A stretch of 54,639 bases of DNA, taken from assembly GCA_013349615.1 (NCBI GenBank), contig DUZJ01000014.1, forward strand, positions 1 to 54,639. The letters are read 5' to 3'. This DNA is from Planctomycetota bacterium. GTDB taxonomy: Bacteria; Planctomycetota; Phycisphaerae; Sedimentisphaerales; Anaerobacaceae. Positions 1 through 9,228 of the stretch are shown piece after piece. The position numbers and the translations under genes are program-made. Below the pieces are notes generated by a model that was given only the letters and a program-made list of their open reading frames with translations, did no database searches and had not been told where the DNA came from. The stretch's first letter is position 1. Each line of letters opens with the position of its first letter.

Positions 1-288
1 TATCAATGGTCAAGTGGTCCAGGAGGAATATAAGACTGACTACACTGACCTAAGCCGAAACAAGAAGTGGACGATGCAACACAAACGACTCTTAGGGATT
101 GGTTCATATAGCGGTTTTATAAATATCGTCCTTGAAGCCAAGGTCCGTGAAATCACTGGTCATGGGAGAATACTTCAGAGGAAGGCCAGAAGGCACTAAA
201 AGAAAGAATTAAATACGTCGAGAAACACAAATCTTGACCCCAAGCACGCCCAGCCGAAGACCGGGGGAAATACACTTGACCCCCAGCC
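1..288. other. No convincing gene; possible remnant
   Basis: I see no gene I can support here. A short frame runs from about 14 to 199, and another frame (about 151 to 237) ends in a plausible basic helical peptide. Neither has a recognisable domain or a complete start context. The stretch could be the degraded end of a gene that begins before the window. It leads directly into the short tandem repeats at about 289-343. Confidence 0.4.
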
Positions 289-343
289 GAGTAATTCTGA
301 CCCATAGAAGTAATTCTGACCCCCAGAAGTAATTCTGACCCCC
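289..343. repeat. Three tandem copies of a ~19-bp unit
   Basis: A unit close to AGAAGTAATTCTGACCCCC occurs three times in a row, ending near 303, 324 and 343. The first copy is diverged (GACCCA). Looser relatives ending in CTTGACCCC lie upstream near 231-241 and 275-284. The repeats sit immediately before a GC-rich hairpin (CCCCCTGC GGA GCAGGGGG, about 339-357). No function is evident. Confidence 0.75.
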
Positions 344-372
344 TGCGGAGCAGGGGGCTAACCGATTCGGAG

Positions 373-397
373 GCGACAAAAGACGTCGCGTTTTTTT
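373..397 (+). terminator. Possible rho-independent terminator
   Basis: A 5-bp stem (GCGAC at 373-377 pairing with GTCGC at 385-389) is followed by a run of seven T (391-397). The stem is short, so the call is modest. It would end transcription entering from before the window and insulate the gene starting at 472. Confidence 0.45.
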
Positions 398-471
398 ACA
401 TAAGCGTCAAAACGGTTTACATGATATAATTGAGTATTTCTACCGCTGTTTTAGATGATATGTGAGAAGGT

Positions 472-984
472 ATGAATGAAACAAAGATGCTCTTGAACGC
501 ATACTATGAAGCCCTGCACGACCGGGTCCAAGCTGACAAAGAGCTTCTGACGACAAAAATAGAAAAGCTGCTGCACGCCGAGCTCGCAAACCGTGGATTC
601 GGCAACTTCGACCAAGAAAAATACGACGCATACAGGGACGCGTGCCTGGCTTTTGTCGATGAACGGGCGGAAATGTACAATCCAATCGGCATTCAATACA
701 CCTACGATAGGGCCGGAAGAGGGCAGGCCTTTGAATTGGAACTGCAGCTTAACTTCTACGACAGCCGCGGGGAATTCGAGGCCCTGGTAAAAGCCGTACA
801 GAGCAAAACAGAATCGCGTATGGCCGAGCAGGGATTGCAACAATTGGCCGATGAACTCATCGAAGACGTCGGCGCCTTCCCGGACAAAAGCATAATTTTA
901 GCTTATGAAGCCGAGCCGGCACTCGGCAAGCTGCCGGACTACATCGTGGCACGGTCAATCGAAGAAATCATCATATCAAAATAA
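472..984 (+). CDS. Hypothetical protein, 170 aa
   Basis: I do not recognise the family. The protein is acidic and soluble-looking, with no signal peptide or membrane segment and no Cys motif. The N-terminal ~60 residues are predicted helical (many Leu, Glu, Lys); the middle (about residues 70-115) has alternating hydrophobic residues that suggest beta-strands. The start ATG is preceded by a GAGAAGG-like ribosome site. It stands alone: a terminator-like hairpin lies upstream, and 265 bp without a gene separate it from the beta-propeller gene downstream. That gap holds only an A+T-rich stretch and a short repeat-like GC segment near 1220-1246. A conserved function cannot be assigned from sequence alone. 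Confidence 0.6.
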   Translation: MNETKMLLNAYYEALHDRVQADKELLTTKIEKLLHAELANRGFGNFDQEKYDAYRDACLAFVDERAEMYNPIGIQYTYDRAGRGQAFELELQLNFYDSRGEFEALVKAVQSKTESRMAEQGLQQLADELIEDVGAFPDKSIILAYEAEPALGKLPDYIVARSIEEIIISK

Positions 985-1249
985 GTACCGCTCCATACCA
1001 ATTATAATTAAATGTTGCGCTCTTCATAACCGGCAATAAGCCATCCCCAAGCTGCGCTTGAGGCTGCCACCCATATATGCCAAATGCGCAAATCGCAATA
1101 AATTAAAGCAATTGGTATCACGTGCACAATGTTCAAAAACCACCTGTTGATTATAAAAGGCTAATCCGTTATCATTAGAAGCTGATTTTACACACGATTT
1201 TATATTAGCCGTTTACTGGGAAGGCACGCAGGTCTGCCCCTACGTACCT

Positions 1250-2458
1250 ATGAAGATTGTGATTAAGACCATTTTAATTTTAGTAATTGTCATCATTGCC
1301 GGACTGTGCTTAGTCTTGGCGGCGATGATAATTAACCGGCCTGAACCCGGCGACAAGGAAACTCTAACAGAGCTCACCGAGCCGCAGGTCGCGGGCCAGG
1401 CCCAAAGTAGTTGGCAGATGTTTCGCGGCGGACAAAGCCTTCTCGGTACGGCAGCAGGCACTCTTGCGGATTCGCCGCAGCTTGCCTGGAAATTCAAAAC
1501 CGGCGGTGAAATCAAATCTTCGCCGGCCATCGATGAAGGCCTTGTTTTCATCGGCTCCGCGGACGCAAATGTGTACGCAATTGATTTAGCAAAGGGAGAC
1601 AAGGTCTGGGCATATCCGACAGGCGACGCCGTCGAAGCGACGCCTTGTGTCGTTGACGGCTGCGTTTTCGTCGGCTCATCAGACAATTTCCTGTATGCCC
1701 TCAACGCAAAAACCGGCGAGCTTAAGTGGAAATATGAAACGGATGGACAGATACTCGGAGCCGCCAATTGGACCCGTGCACCGGATGGCCGGAGCGTCTG
1801 GATACTGGCGGGCAGCTACGATAATAAATTGCATTGCGTGGATTCAGCGAACGGGCAGGTAATGTGGACATACGAGACAGATAGCTATATAAATGGGTCA
1901 CCCGCAGTTGGCGAGGGTATTGTCGCTTTTGGCGGCTGCGATGCAATGATTCATATTGTGTCCCTGACTGACGGCAGTAAGATTAATCATATCGATACCG
2001 GCTCATTCGTCGCCGCTTCTCCTGCAATTTACGAAGGGCGAGTTTATGCGGGTAATTATGACGGTGTATTCATCAGCGCCGATATCGCATCCGGCAAAAT
2101 CGCGTGGAAATATACCGGCTCAGATTCCCCGTATTTCTCCTCGCCGGCAGTCAACCGGAACGTTGTCGTATTCGGTGGACGCGACAACCGGCTTCACTGC
2201 GTCGGCCGCGATGATGGAAAGCCGGTCTGGACATTTAAGAGTCTCGGTGAAGTTGACAGCTCACCGGTCATTTGCGGCGATAAGGTCGTTGTCGGCTCCC
2301 AAGATGGCCGGCTCTATATGCTAAGGCTTTCCGATGGCAGCAAAGTATGGTCGTATGAAATCGGCCAGGCTGTTTCTTCGTCGCCGGCTGTCGCTGATGG
2401 AATGGTTATAGTCGGCAGCGATGATGGTTATCTATATGCGTTTTCCGCCAAGCCATAA
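1250..2458 (+). CDS. Membrane-anchored PQQ-like beta-propeller protein
   Basis: The N-terminus is one hydrophobic helix (about residues 3-28) that should export and anchor the protein. The rest is a series of ~40-residue blades with the PQQ-like/BamB pattern: a strand ending in YA(L/I), then D/N-x-x-x-G-x-x-x-W, for example ALNAKTGELKWKYETDG. At least seven repeats are visible, enough for a full propeller. Such domains usually bind other proteins or, in dehydrogenases, PQQ. I see no dehydrogenase active-site motif, so a scaffold or binding role is more likely. It is the first gene of a co-directional cluster, 9 bp before an ABC ATPase gene. No good Shine-Dalgarno is visible before the ATG, so the exact start is slightly uncertain. 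Confidence 0.85.
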   Translation: MKIVIKTILILVIVIIAGLCLVLAAMIINRPEPGDKETLTELTEPQVAGQAQSSWQMFRGGQSLLGTAAGTLADSPQLAWKFKTGGEIKSSPAIDEGLVFIGSADANVYAIDLAKGDKVWAYPTGDAVEATPCVVDGCVFVGSSDNFLYALNAKTGELKWKYETDGQILGAANWTRAPDGRSVWILAGSYDNKLHCVDSANGQVMWTYETDSYINGSPAVGEGIVAFGGCDAMIHIVSLTDGSKINHIDTGSFVAASPAIYEGRVYAGNYDGVFISADIASGKIAWKYTGSDSPYFSSPAVNRNVVVFGGRDNRLHCVGRDDGKPVWTFKSLGEVDSSPVICGDKVVVGSQDGRLYMLRLSDGSKVWSYEIGQAVSSSPAVADGMVIVGSDDGYLYAFSAKP

Positions 2459-2467
2459 AGGACAACG

Positions 2468-3157
2468 ATGCTCGAACTTATTAACGTGGCAAAAAGTTAT
2501 GAGTCGCCGGGTGACACCGTCGGCCTCTGTGTCTTGAAGGACATAACGTTAAAGGTAGAGAAAGGGCGGTCCGTGGCCATAGTCGGGCCCTCGGGCAGCG
2601 GCAAGAGCACACTACTTAATATCATCGGCACACTCGACCGTCCCTCTGGAGGCCGAGTCTTGTTTGACGGTAAGGATCTGGCCAAACTGGCAGATTCCGA
2701 ACTTGCGAGAATCCGCAACAGGGAAATCGGTTTCGTTTTTCAACTGCATCACCTTTTGCCTCAGTGTACCGTCCTCGAAAATGTTTTAGTACCAACGCTT
2801 GCGGACAAAAAGCACCTTTCGCCTAAAGAGAGTGAGGAAAGGGCGATTAATCTGCTTCAGCGTGTCGGTCTTAAAGACCACTTGCTCCATCGACCAGGCG
2901 AGCTTTCCGGCGGACAACGCCAGCGTGTAGCCGTGGTCAGGGCCTTGATTAACAGGCCAAGGCTTCTGCTTGCCGATGAACCAACAGGCTCACTGGATGA
3001 GCGTGCTTCACAAAACATAGCGGAACTGCTCGTTGAGTTAAACCGCAGTGAACAGGTTACATTGATTCTCGCGACGCATTCAATGAAACTGGCCGAGAAT
3101 ATGGGCCGAGTCCTGGAGTTGAACAATGGAGGCCTGGCAGAGAAGGGCAAGCATTAA
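2468..3157 (+). CDS. ABC transporter ATP-binding protein (LolD/MacB type)
   Basis: This is a complete 229-residue ABC ATPase. The Walker A motif GPSGSGKST is at about residues 40-48, the signature LSGGQRQR near 146, and Walker B LLLADEPT near 165, followed by the D-loop and a switch His (ATHS). The pattern matches the LolD/MacB/FtsE subfamily, which pairs with FtsX-type permeases. The permease gene begins on the base after its stop codon, so the two are almost certainly one transporter. In this subfamily ATP hydrolysis usually drives mechanical work on exported lipoproteins or peptides, not bulk import. AAGGA precedes the ATG. Confidence 0.93.
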   Translation: MLELINVAKSYESPGDTVGLCVLKDITLKVEKGRSVAIVGPSGSGKSTLLNIIGTLDRPSGGRVLFDGKDLAKLADSELARIRNREIGFVFQLHHLLPQCTVLENVLVPTLADKKHLSPKESEERAINLLQRVGLKDHLLHRPGELSGGQRQRVAVVRALINRPRLLLADEPTGSLDERASQNIAELLVELNRSEQVTLILATHSMKLAENMGRVLELNNGGLAEKGKH

Positions 3158-6100
3158 ATGAGATTGTTGGAACTTGCTAAAAAAAGTCTCGTCTTTTATT
3201 GGAGGACCAACCTCGGAGTCCTGTTAGCTGTTATGATCGGCACCGCCATTTTGACAGGCGCCCTGGTTGTCGGCGATTCGGTGCGTCACAGTCTGGCGAT
3301 GATGCTGACCGCCCGGCTTGGCAGGACGCAGCTCGCTCTTGTTGCAGACAACCGGTTCTTCAGCGCCGGACTGGCAGACAAACTGGCACAAGAACTAAAC
3401 ACAATCGCTGCCCCTGTACTGCATCTGCGGGGTATTGTTGCAAACAGTGACGGCACAAAACGCGCAAATAAAATTGAGGTGCTCGGCGTTGACGACCACT
3501 TTTTTAGTGTCGGTGCAGACAGGAATCCTTTTGGCGATGATTTCAGTGAAGGAATTGTCCTCAACGAACCCTTGGCTGCCAGACTCGCAGTTGCAGCAGG
3601 CGATGAGGTCGTACTGCGAATTGAACAACCGTCTCTTATGTCGCGCGACATTCCCATTACACCGGATTCGGATTTGTCCATCGCCTTCCGCTTTGTCGTA
3701 AAAGGAATTGCAGGCGGGGCCGAGTTTGGCCGTTTCAGTCTCAAGGCGAATCAAATTCCCCCATTGAATGCGTATGTCCCGATGCAATGGCTGCAGGAAA
3801 AACTCGACCGCACCGCACAAGCCAACATCCTGTTAGCCGCCGGGGACACAAACGAAAGTATAACGGTTGAAAGAGCAAATGAAGCTATCAAGAAATGCTG
3901 GCAGCCTGCCGACGCCGGCCTTGAACTCCGCTCGCTGGACCGGCAGGGTGGCAGCCTCGAAGCCGGAGGCTTTGGGGATGGATGGCTCGAGCTCCGCAGC
4001 AGGCGGATATTCATTGACGAGTCTTTAGCTGAGGCGGCAATCAACGCAGCAGATAATGCCGTGGGAATCCTGACCTATTTTGTGAACGAATTGCGCTGTG
4101 GTGACAGGTCAGCACCCTATTCGATGGTGACCGCGATGGGACAGTCGGCAGATTCAAACAGTTTTATTGCAATGGACATCCAGGATGACGAAATCATTAT
4201 CAACCAGTGGCTTGCCGAGGATATTGGTGCTGATGTGGATGATTTGCTTGAGCTGACCTATTTCATCGTCAGCCCTATGAGGAAACTCGAGCAGCAAAAA
4301 AGCACCTTCAGGATTCGTCGAATCCTGCCTATGGAGGGCCTCGCAATCGACGCTGAATTGATGCCGGATTTCCCCGGCCTGGCGGATGTCGAGAATTGCA
4401 GAGATTGGGACACAAGCATCCCGATTGACCTCGATAAGATAAGCAAACGCGACGAGGATTATTGGGACAAGTTCCGCGGCACACCGAAGGCGTTTATTAC
4501 ACTCAAGGCCGGCCAGGCCATGTGGGCGAACAGGTACGGAAACTTAACTGCGGTACGCTACTCGTTGCGCGGCGAGTCTAAGGAAAATATAGCCGACAAA
4601 ATATTAGGCGCATCCGACCCTGCTTCTGTGGGACTGTACTTCCAACCCGTTCGGGCACGCGGTATAAAAGCGGGGGATGAAGCGACTGACTTCGGCCAGC
4701 TTTTCCTGGGCCTCAGCATGTTTCTTATTGCGGCTGCCCTGGTGTTGATGGGCCTTCTTTTTGTATTCGGCGTCGAGAACCGCAGCGAGCAGGTCGGGAT
4801 GTTGCTGGCCGTAGGATTTGGCCCGAAGCTGGTAAGACGGCTGCTGCTCATCGAAGGCTCTCTATTGGCGGTGCTTGGCGCAATTGCAGGGACAGCAGCG
4901 GGCCTGCTTTATACCAGGGCAATGATTTATGGACTTTCTACCGTCTGGCGAGCAGCGGTCAGCGGTTCGGCGATATATTTTCGCGCAAAAACATCTACAT
5001 TATTTGTGGGTGCGTCAGCAGGAGTAATCATCTGCCTTATCGCAATATGGCTGACTTTACGTAAGCAGGTGTCCCGGCCGGCCCGCGAGCTTCTTGTTGG
5101 CGACCTGAAGTGGCAATTTTTCGCAGCGGCACCTGTCTCCAAACGCAGGTTCGGCTTATGGACAGCGGTGATTGCAGCGGTCGCGGCAGTGGTACTGCTT
5201 ATCCTTATGGCCGCTGCCGAAGGGACCGCTGCCGCCGGCGTATTTTTTGCAGCCGGAGCCTTGCTCCTAATCGCCGGACTTGGGCTGACTCAGTTTTTAC
5301 TTAGAATGCTGACAGGCAGATGGAGTAAACCTGTTACGTCACTGGCTGGTTTGGGGCTGCGAAATGCAACGAGGCGATGCGGGCGAAGCCTGGCGGTCGT
5401 AGGATTGCTTGCGTGTGGCATTTTTCTGGTCGTCGCGGTAGGTGCCAACAAACACGACCCTTTGGCCAACGCCCACAGACGCGATTCGGGTACGGGTGGC
5501 TTCGCAATATTCGGCGAATCCACTATCGCTGTTTTGCATGATTTGAACACCAGGACAGGACGAGAGTCGATGGGGCTCGATGATAGCGGGCTTGAAGATA
5601 TCGAGGTCGTTCAGCTGCGTGTCCATGAGGGTGATGATGCGAGCTGTTTGAATTTGAACCGTGCTCAGACGCCTTCACTATTGGGGGTACAGCCTGAGCA
5701 GTTGAAGCGGCGAGGCGCCTTTACTTTCACCAAGACAATCCAGCCCCGCACCAAAAAGGCGACTTCGCAGCGCTCCGTTTTTGGTGCGGGTTGGGACCTG
5801 CTTAATGCCGACTACGGCGAGGATGTTGTGCCTGCCATTGGTGATTACGCCACCATTGTTTGGGCACTTGGCAAGTCCGTTGGTGAGACCATCGAGTATA
5901 GCGATGAAAAGGGCCGAACGTTTCGGCTGCGCATCGTTGGAATGCTGAAAAAATCAATCCTGCAGGGAAGTTTACTCATTGCTGAAGATGAGTTTGTCAG
6001 GCGTTTCCCATCAGAGGATGGCTACAGGATGTTCCTTGTCGATGCTTCCGCAGAAAAAGCCGATAAGGTGACAGGAATACTTTCTGCGGGATTAACAGAC

Positions 6101-6541
6101 TTCGGGCTGGCGCTGACACCGGCAACGACCCGATTAGCGCAGTTTAACGCCGTCGAGAATACATATCTATCGATATTCCAGTTGCTTGGAGGCCTGGGCC
6201 TTATTCTCGGAAGCCTCGGCCTTGGCCTGGTCGTCCTGCGCAACGTGCTTGACCGGCGTGGCGAGCTTGCAATGCTGCGGGCCGTGGGGTTTGGCAAAGT
6301 CGCACTTAAGCGGATGGTGTTTTATGAACACGGGGCCCTTTGCCTGTGTGGCTTGGCCTGTGGCGTTGTAGCTGCGCTCGTGGCCGTTGGCCCCGCCCTG
6401 AGTTCTCCGGCAGCACAAGTACCGTATCTCTCGGAAGGCATGATAATTCTTGCCATAGGAATAAGTGGTGCGGTATGGATATGGCTGGCAACGGCATTTG
6501 CCCTTAGCGGCAGTTTACTGGAGGCGTTAAGGAATGAGTAG
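3158..6541 (+). CDS. Large FtsX-domain ABC transporter permease
   Basis: A 1127-residue membrane protein with an N-terminal helix (about 15-40), a long extracytoplasmic domain (about 45-500), a central membrane region, a second extracytoplasmic region (about 770-1000) and a C-terminal group of helices. Two FtsX-type permease blocks can be read: one around residues 510-590 containing NRSEQVGMLLAVGFG, the other around 1010-1100 containing DRRGELAMLRAVGFG. Both have the typical pattern of helix, charged loop and AVGFG. This is longer than LolC/E or MacB and fits the double-block FtsX permeases. It follows the ATPase gene with no gap and overlaps the next beta-propeller gene by 8 bp, so translation is probably coupled. 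Substrate unknown; the propellers on both sides may be partners. Confidence 0.9.
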   Translation: MRLLELAKKSLVFYWRTNLGVLLAVMIGTAILTGALVVGDSVRHSLAMMLTARLGRTQLALVADNRFFSAGLADKLAQELNTIAAPVLHLRGIVANSDGTKRANKIEVLGVDDHFFSVGADRNPFGDDFSEGIVLNEPLAARLAVAAGDEVVLRIEQPSLMSRDIPITPDSDLSIAFRFVVKGIAGGAEFGRFSLKANQIPPLNAYVPMQWLQEKLDRTAQANILLAAGDTNESITVERANEAIKKCWQPADAGLELRSLDRQGGSLEAGGFGDGWLELRSRRIFIDESLAEAAINAADNAVGILTYFVNELRCGDRSAPYSMVTAMGQSADSNSFIAMDIQDDEIIINQWLAEDIGADVDDLLELTYFIVSPMRKLEQQKSTFRIRRILPMEGLAIDAELMPDFPGLADVENCRDWDTSIPIDLDKISKRDEDYWDKFRGTPKAFITLKAGQAMWANRYGNLTAVRYSLRGESKENIADKILGASDPASVGLYFQPVRARGIKAGDEATDFGQLFLGLSMFLIAAALVLMGLLFVFGVENRSEQVGMLLAVGFGPKLVRRLLLIEGSLLAVLGAIAGTAAGLLYTRAMIYGLSTVWRAAVSGSAIYFRAKTSTLFVGASAGVIICLIAIWLTLRKQVSRPARELLVGDLKWQFFAAAPVSKRRFGLWTAVIAAVAAVVLLILMAAAEGTAAAGVFFAAGALLLIAGLGLTQFLLRMLTGRWSKPVTSLAGLGLRNATRRCGRSLAVVGLLACGIFLVVAVGANKHDPLANAHRRDSGTGGFAIFGESTIAVLHDLNTRTGRESMGLDDSGLEDIEVVQLRVHEGDDASCLNLNRAQTPSLLGVQPEQLKRRGAFTFTKTIQPRTKKATSQRSVFGAGWDLLNADYGEDVVPAIGDYATIVWALGKSVGETIEYSDEKGRTFRLRIVGMLKKSILQGSLLIAEDEFVRRFPSEDGYRMFLVDASAEKADKVTGILSAGLTDFGLALTPATTRLAQFNAVENTYLSIFQLLGGLGLILGSLGLGLVVLRNVLDRRGELAMLRAVGFGKVALKRMVFYEHGALCLCGLACGVVAALVAVGPALSSPAAQVPYLSEGMIILAIGISGAVWIWLATAFALSGSLLEALRNE

Positions 6542-8015
6542 GTTCAGAAAACAGAAATCAGAAGACAGAAGTCAGGAGTCAGAAGACAGAAATCTGTCTT
6601 CCGTCTTCCGTCCCCTGTCTTCTGCCCTTGCGAGGATTATTCCGGTCGCATTAGCCATAGTGGGAGTGGTATCACTATACTTATGGCTTAATCGCGATGC
6701 AGCAGCGCAGCTTACACTTCGTCTGCCCATCCCCAGCAACCTCCCGCAGACATCTTCGGACGAGGGAGATGCAGAGGAGATTCGCGGCCAATTGCTCCAG
6801 TTCGGCGGCGCAGCAGCCGATTTACCCGGCGCCTGGCCTCGCTTCAGGGGGGCCAACTTCGACGCAGTAAGCAACGACAGAGTCGGCCTTGCACGAAGCT
6901 GGAGTCCGGAAGGACCAGCGGTCCTCTGGTCTATCGATGTCGGAGAAGGCTACGCCGGTGCGGCAATTCTGGCTGGCAGGGTGTACGTTTTGGATTATGA
7001 CCGCCCGCAACAGGCCGATGTTATTCGATGCCTGTCACTTGAAGACGGCAAAGATATCTGGCGATATTCTTATCCCGTCAGGATAAAACGCAATCACGGG
7101 ATGAGCCGAACAGTGCCGGCAGTGACAGAAAAATACGTCGTGACATTGGGGCCCAAATGCCATGTTACGTGCCTCGATTCTGTAACAGGACAGTTTCGCT
7201 GGATGCTCGATTTGGTTAAGGATTTTAAGGCAAAGGTGCCTGACTGGTATGCCGGACAGTGTCCGTTAATCGACGGCGATAAGGCGATAATTGCCGTCGG
7301 CGGCGATACGCTGATGATGGCGGTGGATTGTGAGACGGGCGAGATTGTATGGAAAAGCCCCAATCCCCGCGGTTGGGTGATGACGCATTCCTCTGTAATA
7401 CCGACCGAATTTACAGGCAGACGTATGTATGTTTACTGCGCCAGCGGAGCAGTAGTAGGCGTTTCGGCAGAGGACGGCAGCATTTTGTGGGAAAATACCG
7501 AGTGGAAGATTCGTGTTGCAAATGTTACAACACCCGTAGTGGCAGGCGACGGGTTGATTTTTCTGTCGGGCGGATACAATGCCGGCAGTATGATGCTGCA
7601 ATTAACCCGGGAAAACGGCACGATAAGCGCACAGCCGGTGTTCAGGCTCAAATCGGAGGTGTTTGGCTCGGAGCAGCATGCCCCTATTTTCTATGAGGGC
7701 CATATTTATGGAATTCGGCCGGACAAGCAACTGGTCTGTCTTGACTTGAACGGGCGAGTCGTGTGGACCAGCACAAGTACCCATCATTTCGGACCTCGTG
7801 GACTCGGTCCTTATATGATTGCTGACGGACTTATATATATTTTGAATGACTCCGGAGTGCTTACTCTGGCGGAAGCGACCCCTACCGGCTACGTACAGCG
7901 AGCATCTGCGAAGGTGCTGGAAGGGCCGGAGGCGTGGGGACCTATGGCAATTGCTGGGCGGCGATTGATTGTGCGTGATTTTAACCGGATGATATGTCTC
8001 GATGTCAGTCATTAG
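6534..8015 (+). CDS. Membrane-anchored PQQ-like beta-propeller protein
   Basis: A 493-residue protein. Its first ~25 residues are charged and low-complexity (KQKSEDRSQESEDR), encoded by a repeat element, and are followed by one membrane helix (about 33-52). The rest is a PQQ-like propeller opening with the usual entry motif WPRFRGANFDAVS and showing blade signatures such as DCETGEIVWK and SAEDGSILWE. Two Cys-containing blades (CHVTCLDS) are notable. The start overlaps the end of the permease gene. A product starting at a later codon without the repeat-encoded residues is possible but has no obvious ribosome site. It is likely an exported partner of the ABC/FtsX pair or of the redox proteins downstream. 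Confidence 0.85.
   Translation: MSRFRKQKSEDRSQESEDRNLSSVFRPLSSALARIIPVALAIVGVVSLYLWLNRDAAAQLTLRLPIPSNLPQTSSDEGDAEEIRGQLLQFGGAAADLPGAWPRFRGANFDAVSNDRVGLARSWSPEGPAVLWSIDVGEGYAGAAILAGRVYVLDYDRPQQADVIRCLSLEDGKDIWRYSYPVRIKRNHGMSRTVPAVTEKYVVTLGPKCHVTCLDSVTGQFRWMLDLVKDFKAKVPDWYAGQCPLIDGDKAIIAVGGDTLMMAVDCETGEIVWKSPNPRGWVMTHSSVIPTEFTGRRMYVYCASGAVVGVSAEDGSILWENTEWKIRVANVTTPVVAGDGLIFLSGGYNAGSMMLQLTRENGTISAQPVFRLKSEVFGSEQHAPIFYEGHIYGIRPDKQLVCLDLNGRVVWTSTSTHHFGPRGLGPYMIADGLIYILNDSGVLTLAEATPTGYVQRASAKVLEGPEAWGPMAIAGRRLIVRDFNRMICLDVSH
6545..6625. repeat. AGACAGAAGTC-type palindromic repeat inside a gene
   Basis: Repeated CAGAAGACAGAAGTCAGGAG-like units are followed by their complement (CTGTCTTCCGTCTTCC), so the segment can fold on itself. 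It lies in frame near the start of the beta-propeller gene and encodes its polar N-terminal tail. A related copy lies at about 25268-25303, after ahbC. Confidence 0.75.
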
Positions 8016-8154
8016 GGGCAGGCCTGCGTGCCTGCCCAGGGCAACAACATAGGATTGACCGTACTCCGGACAGATTGAAGCCGATGCTTTCTTCTGATAC
8101 AATGGGTGGCACGGGCTTCCAGCCCGTGAAAACACGGCCAGGATGGCCGTGCCA
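8016..8154. repeat. Two adjacent hairpins, one of the CACGGGCTT family
   Basis: Directly after the stop codon, an 8-bp stem (GGGCAGGC at 8016-8023, GCCTGCCC at 8030-8037) forms a hairpin. A second element at about 8107-8154 has two joined palindromes, CACGGGCTTCCAGCCCGTG (8110-8128) and CACGGCCAGGATGGCCGTG (8133-8151). The latter two-part element recurs at 37770-37839 and, in a longer form, at 29982-30047 and 30393-30458. They fill the only large gap within the redox cluster and may reduce read-through, though no T-run follows. Confidence 0.85.
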
Positions 8155-8181
8155 CAAATTGGGCGTACAAATTAAGAAGAT

Positions 8182-9228
8182 ATGAAAATGAACGTGCGAT
8201 TAGCGACAGCTAATACCAAAGTTCTTATTGGCGTTCTCATTGCCGCTGCTGTTATCGTTGCCATTGTTGCTGTTGTACGGCTCGATACAACGGGTAAAAG
8301 AGGCAGTGGTCTCGGTAAAGAGTTTGTCTATGACGTTGGAGACCTGGCAAAGATTGACCCTAACCTGATTCTATATAAAGAATCGACCCCGGCAATTGAT
8401 ACCGGGTTTACTAAAACACAGGCCATCGCGGTCGATTCTGAAGGCTCTATCTACGCAGCCGGTGATAAAGCCATTCGCAAATTTGCTGAAAGCGGCAACT
8501 TGCTCGGTGAGACCAGGCTTGCGGGTATGCCAAGGTGTTTGACCGTAGCCGGTGACGGCCAGGTTTATGTCGGGTTCAAGGAGCATCTGGAAATTTATGA
8601 TGCCCAGGGAAAGCGGCTGGCGACATGGCAGAGATTGGGCGATGATGCGGTCCTGACCAGTATCGCTGTTTCAAAAAATGATGTGTTTGTCGCTGATGCG
8701 GGCAATCGAATTGTTCACCATTTCGATACAACCGGAAAGTTAATTAACCGCATCGGCGCAAGAGACATGGACAGAAATATCCCGGGTTTTGTGATACCGA
8801 GCCCTTATTTCGACCTTGCAGTTGGCCGTGACGGACTACTGCGAGTGTCCGACCCCGGACGGCACCGCATTGAAGCATATACGTTTGATGGCGACCTCGA
8901 GTTTTCGTGGGGCGGTTTCTCGGCAGGCATCGAAGGCTTCTGCGGCTGCTGCAATCCGGTAAACTTTGCCATACTTGCCGATGAAAATTTTGTCACCTGC
9001 GAAAAGGGCCTGATACGCGTTAAAATTGCAGACCCCGACGGCGCTTTTGTGGGTGTGGTGGCCGGACCGGAACAATTTGTCGAAGGCGGCGCATCGCGTG
9101 TTTCCGAATACGGCCCAGGGGCCCAGGCTGGAGCTTTTGATGTGGCGGTGGATACCAGCGGGCGGATTTTCGTGCTGGATACGCACAAGGGCGTGGTCAG
9201 AATATTTACCAGGAAAAAGGGAGAATAA
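8182..9228 (+). CDS. NHL-type beta-propeller protein with CGCC motif
   Basis: A 348-residue protein with an N-terminal membrane helix (about 14-32) and NHL-like repeats with the pattern (I/V)AVD-x-x-G-x-(I/V)(Y/F)(V/A)-x-D, e.g. IAVDSEGSIYAAGDKAIRKF and VAVDTSGRIFVLD. In the sixth-blade region is a striking FCGCCNPVNFAIL stretch and, about 20 residues on, another Cys (FVTCEKG). These could bind a metal or cluster, or form disulfides. NHL domains normally bind partners. Its stop codon overlaps the next start by one base, tying it to the iron-sulfur genes downstream. The role in electron transfer is inferred from location and Cys content only. Confidence 0.8.
   Translation: MKMNVRLATANTKVLIGVLIAAAVIVAIVAVVRLDTTGKRGSGLGKEFVYDVGDLAKIDPNLILYKESTPAIDTGFTKTQAIAVDSEGSIYAAGDKAIRKFAESGNLLGETRLAGMPRCLTVAGDGQVYVGFKEHLEIYDAQGKRLATWQRLGDDAVLTSIAVSKNDVFVADAGNRIVHHFDTTGKLINRIGARDMDRNIPGFVIPSPYFDLAVGRDGLLRVSDPGRHRIEAYTFDGDLEFSWGGFSAGIEGFCGCCNPVNFAILADENFVTCEKGLIRVKIADPDGAFVGVVAGPEQFVEGGASRVSEYGPGAQAGAFDVAVDTSGRIFVLDTHKGVVRIFTRKKGE

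Noticed and set aside
14-199. 61-codon frame at the window start
   Set aside because: No domain, weak start context, and another frame in the same place looks equally plausible; more likely remnant sequence.
289-343. CRISPR array
   Set aside because: The units are directly adjacent without unique spacers, and no cas gene is in the window.
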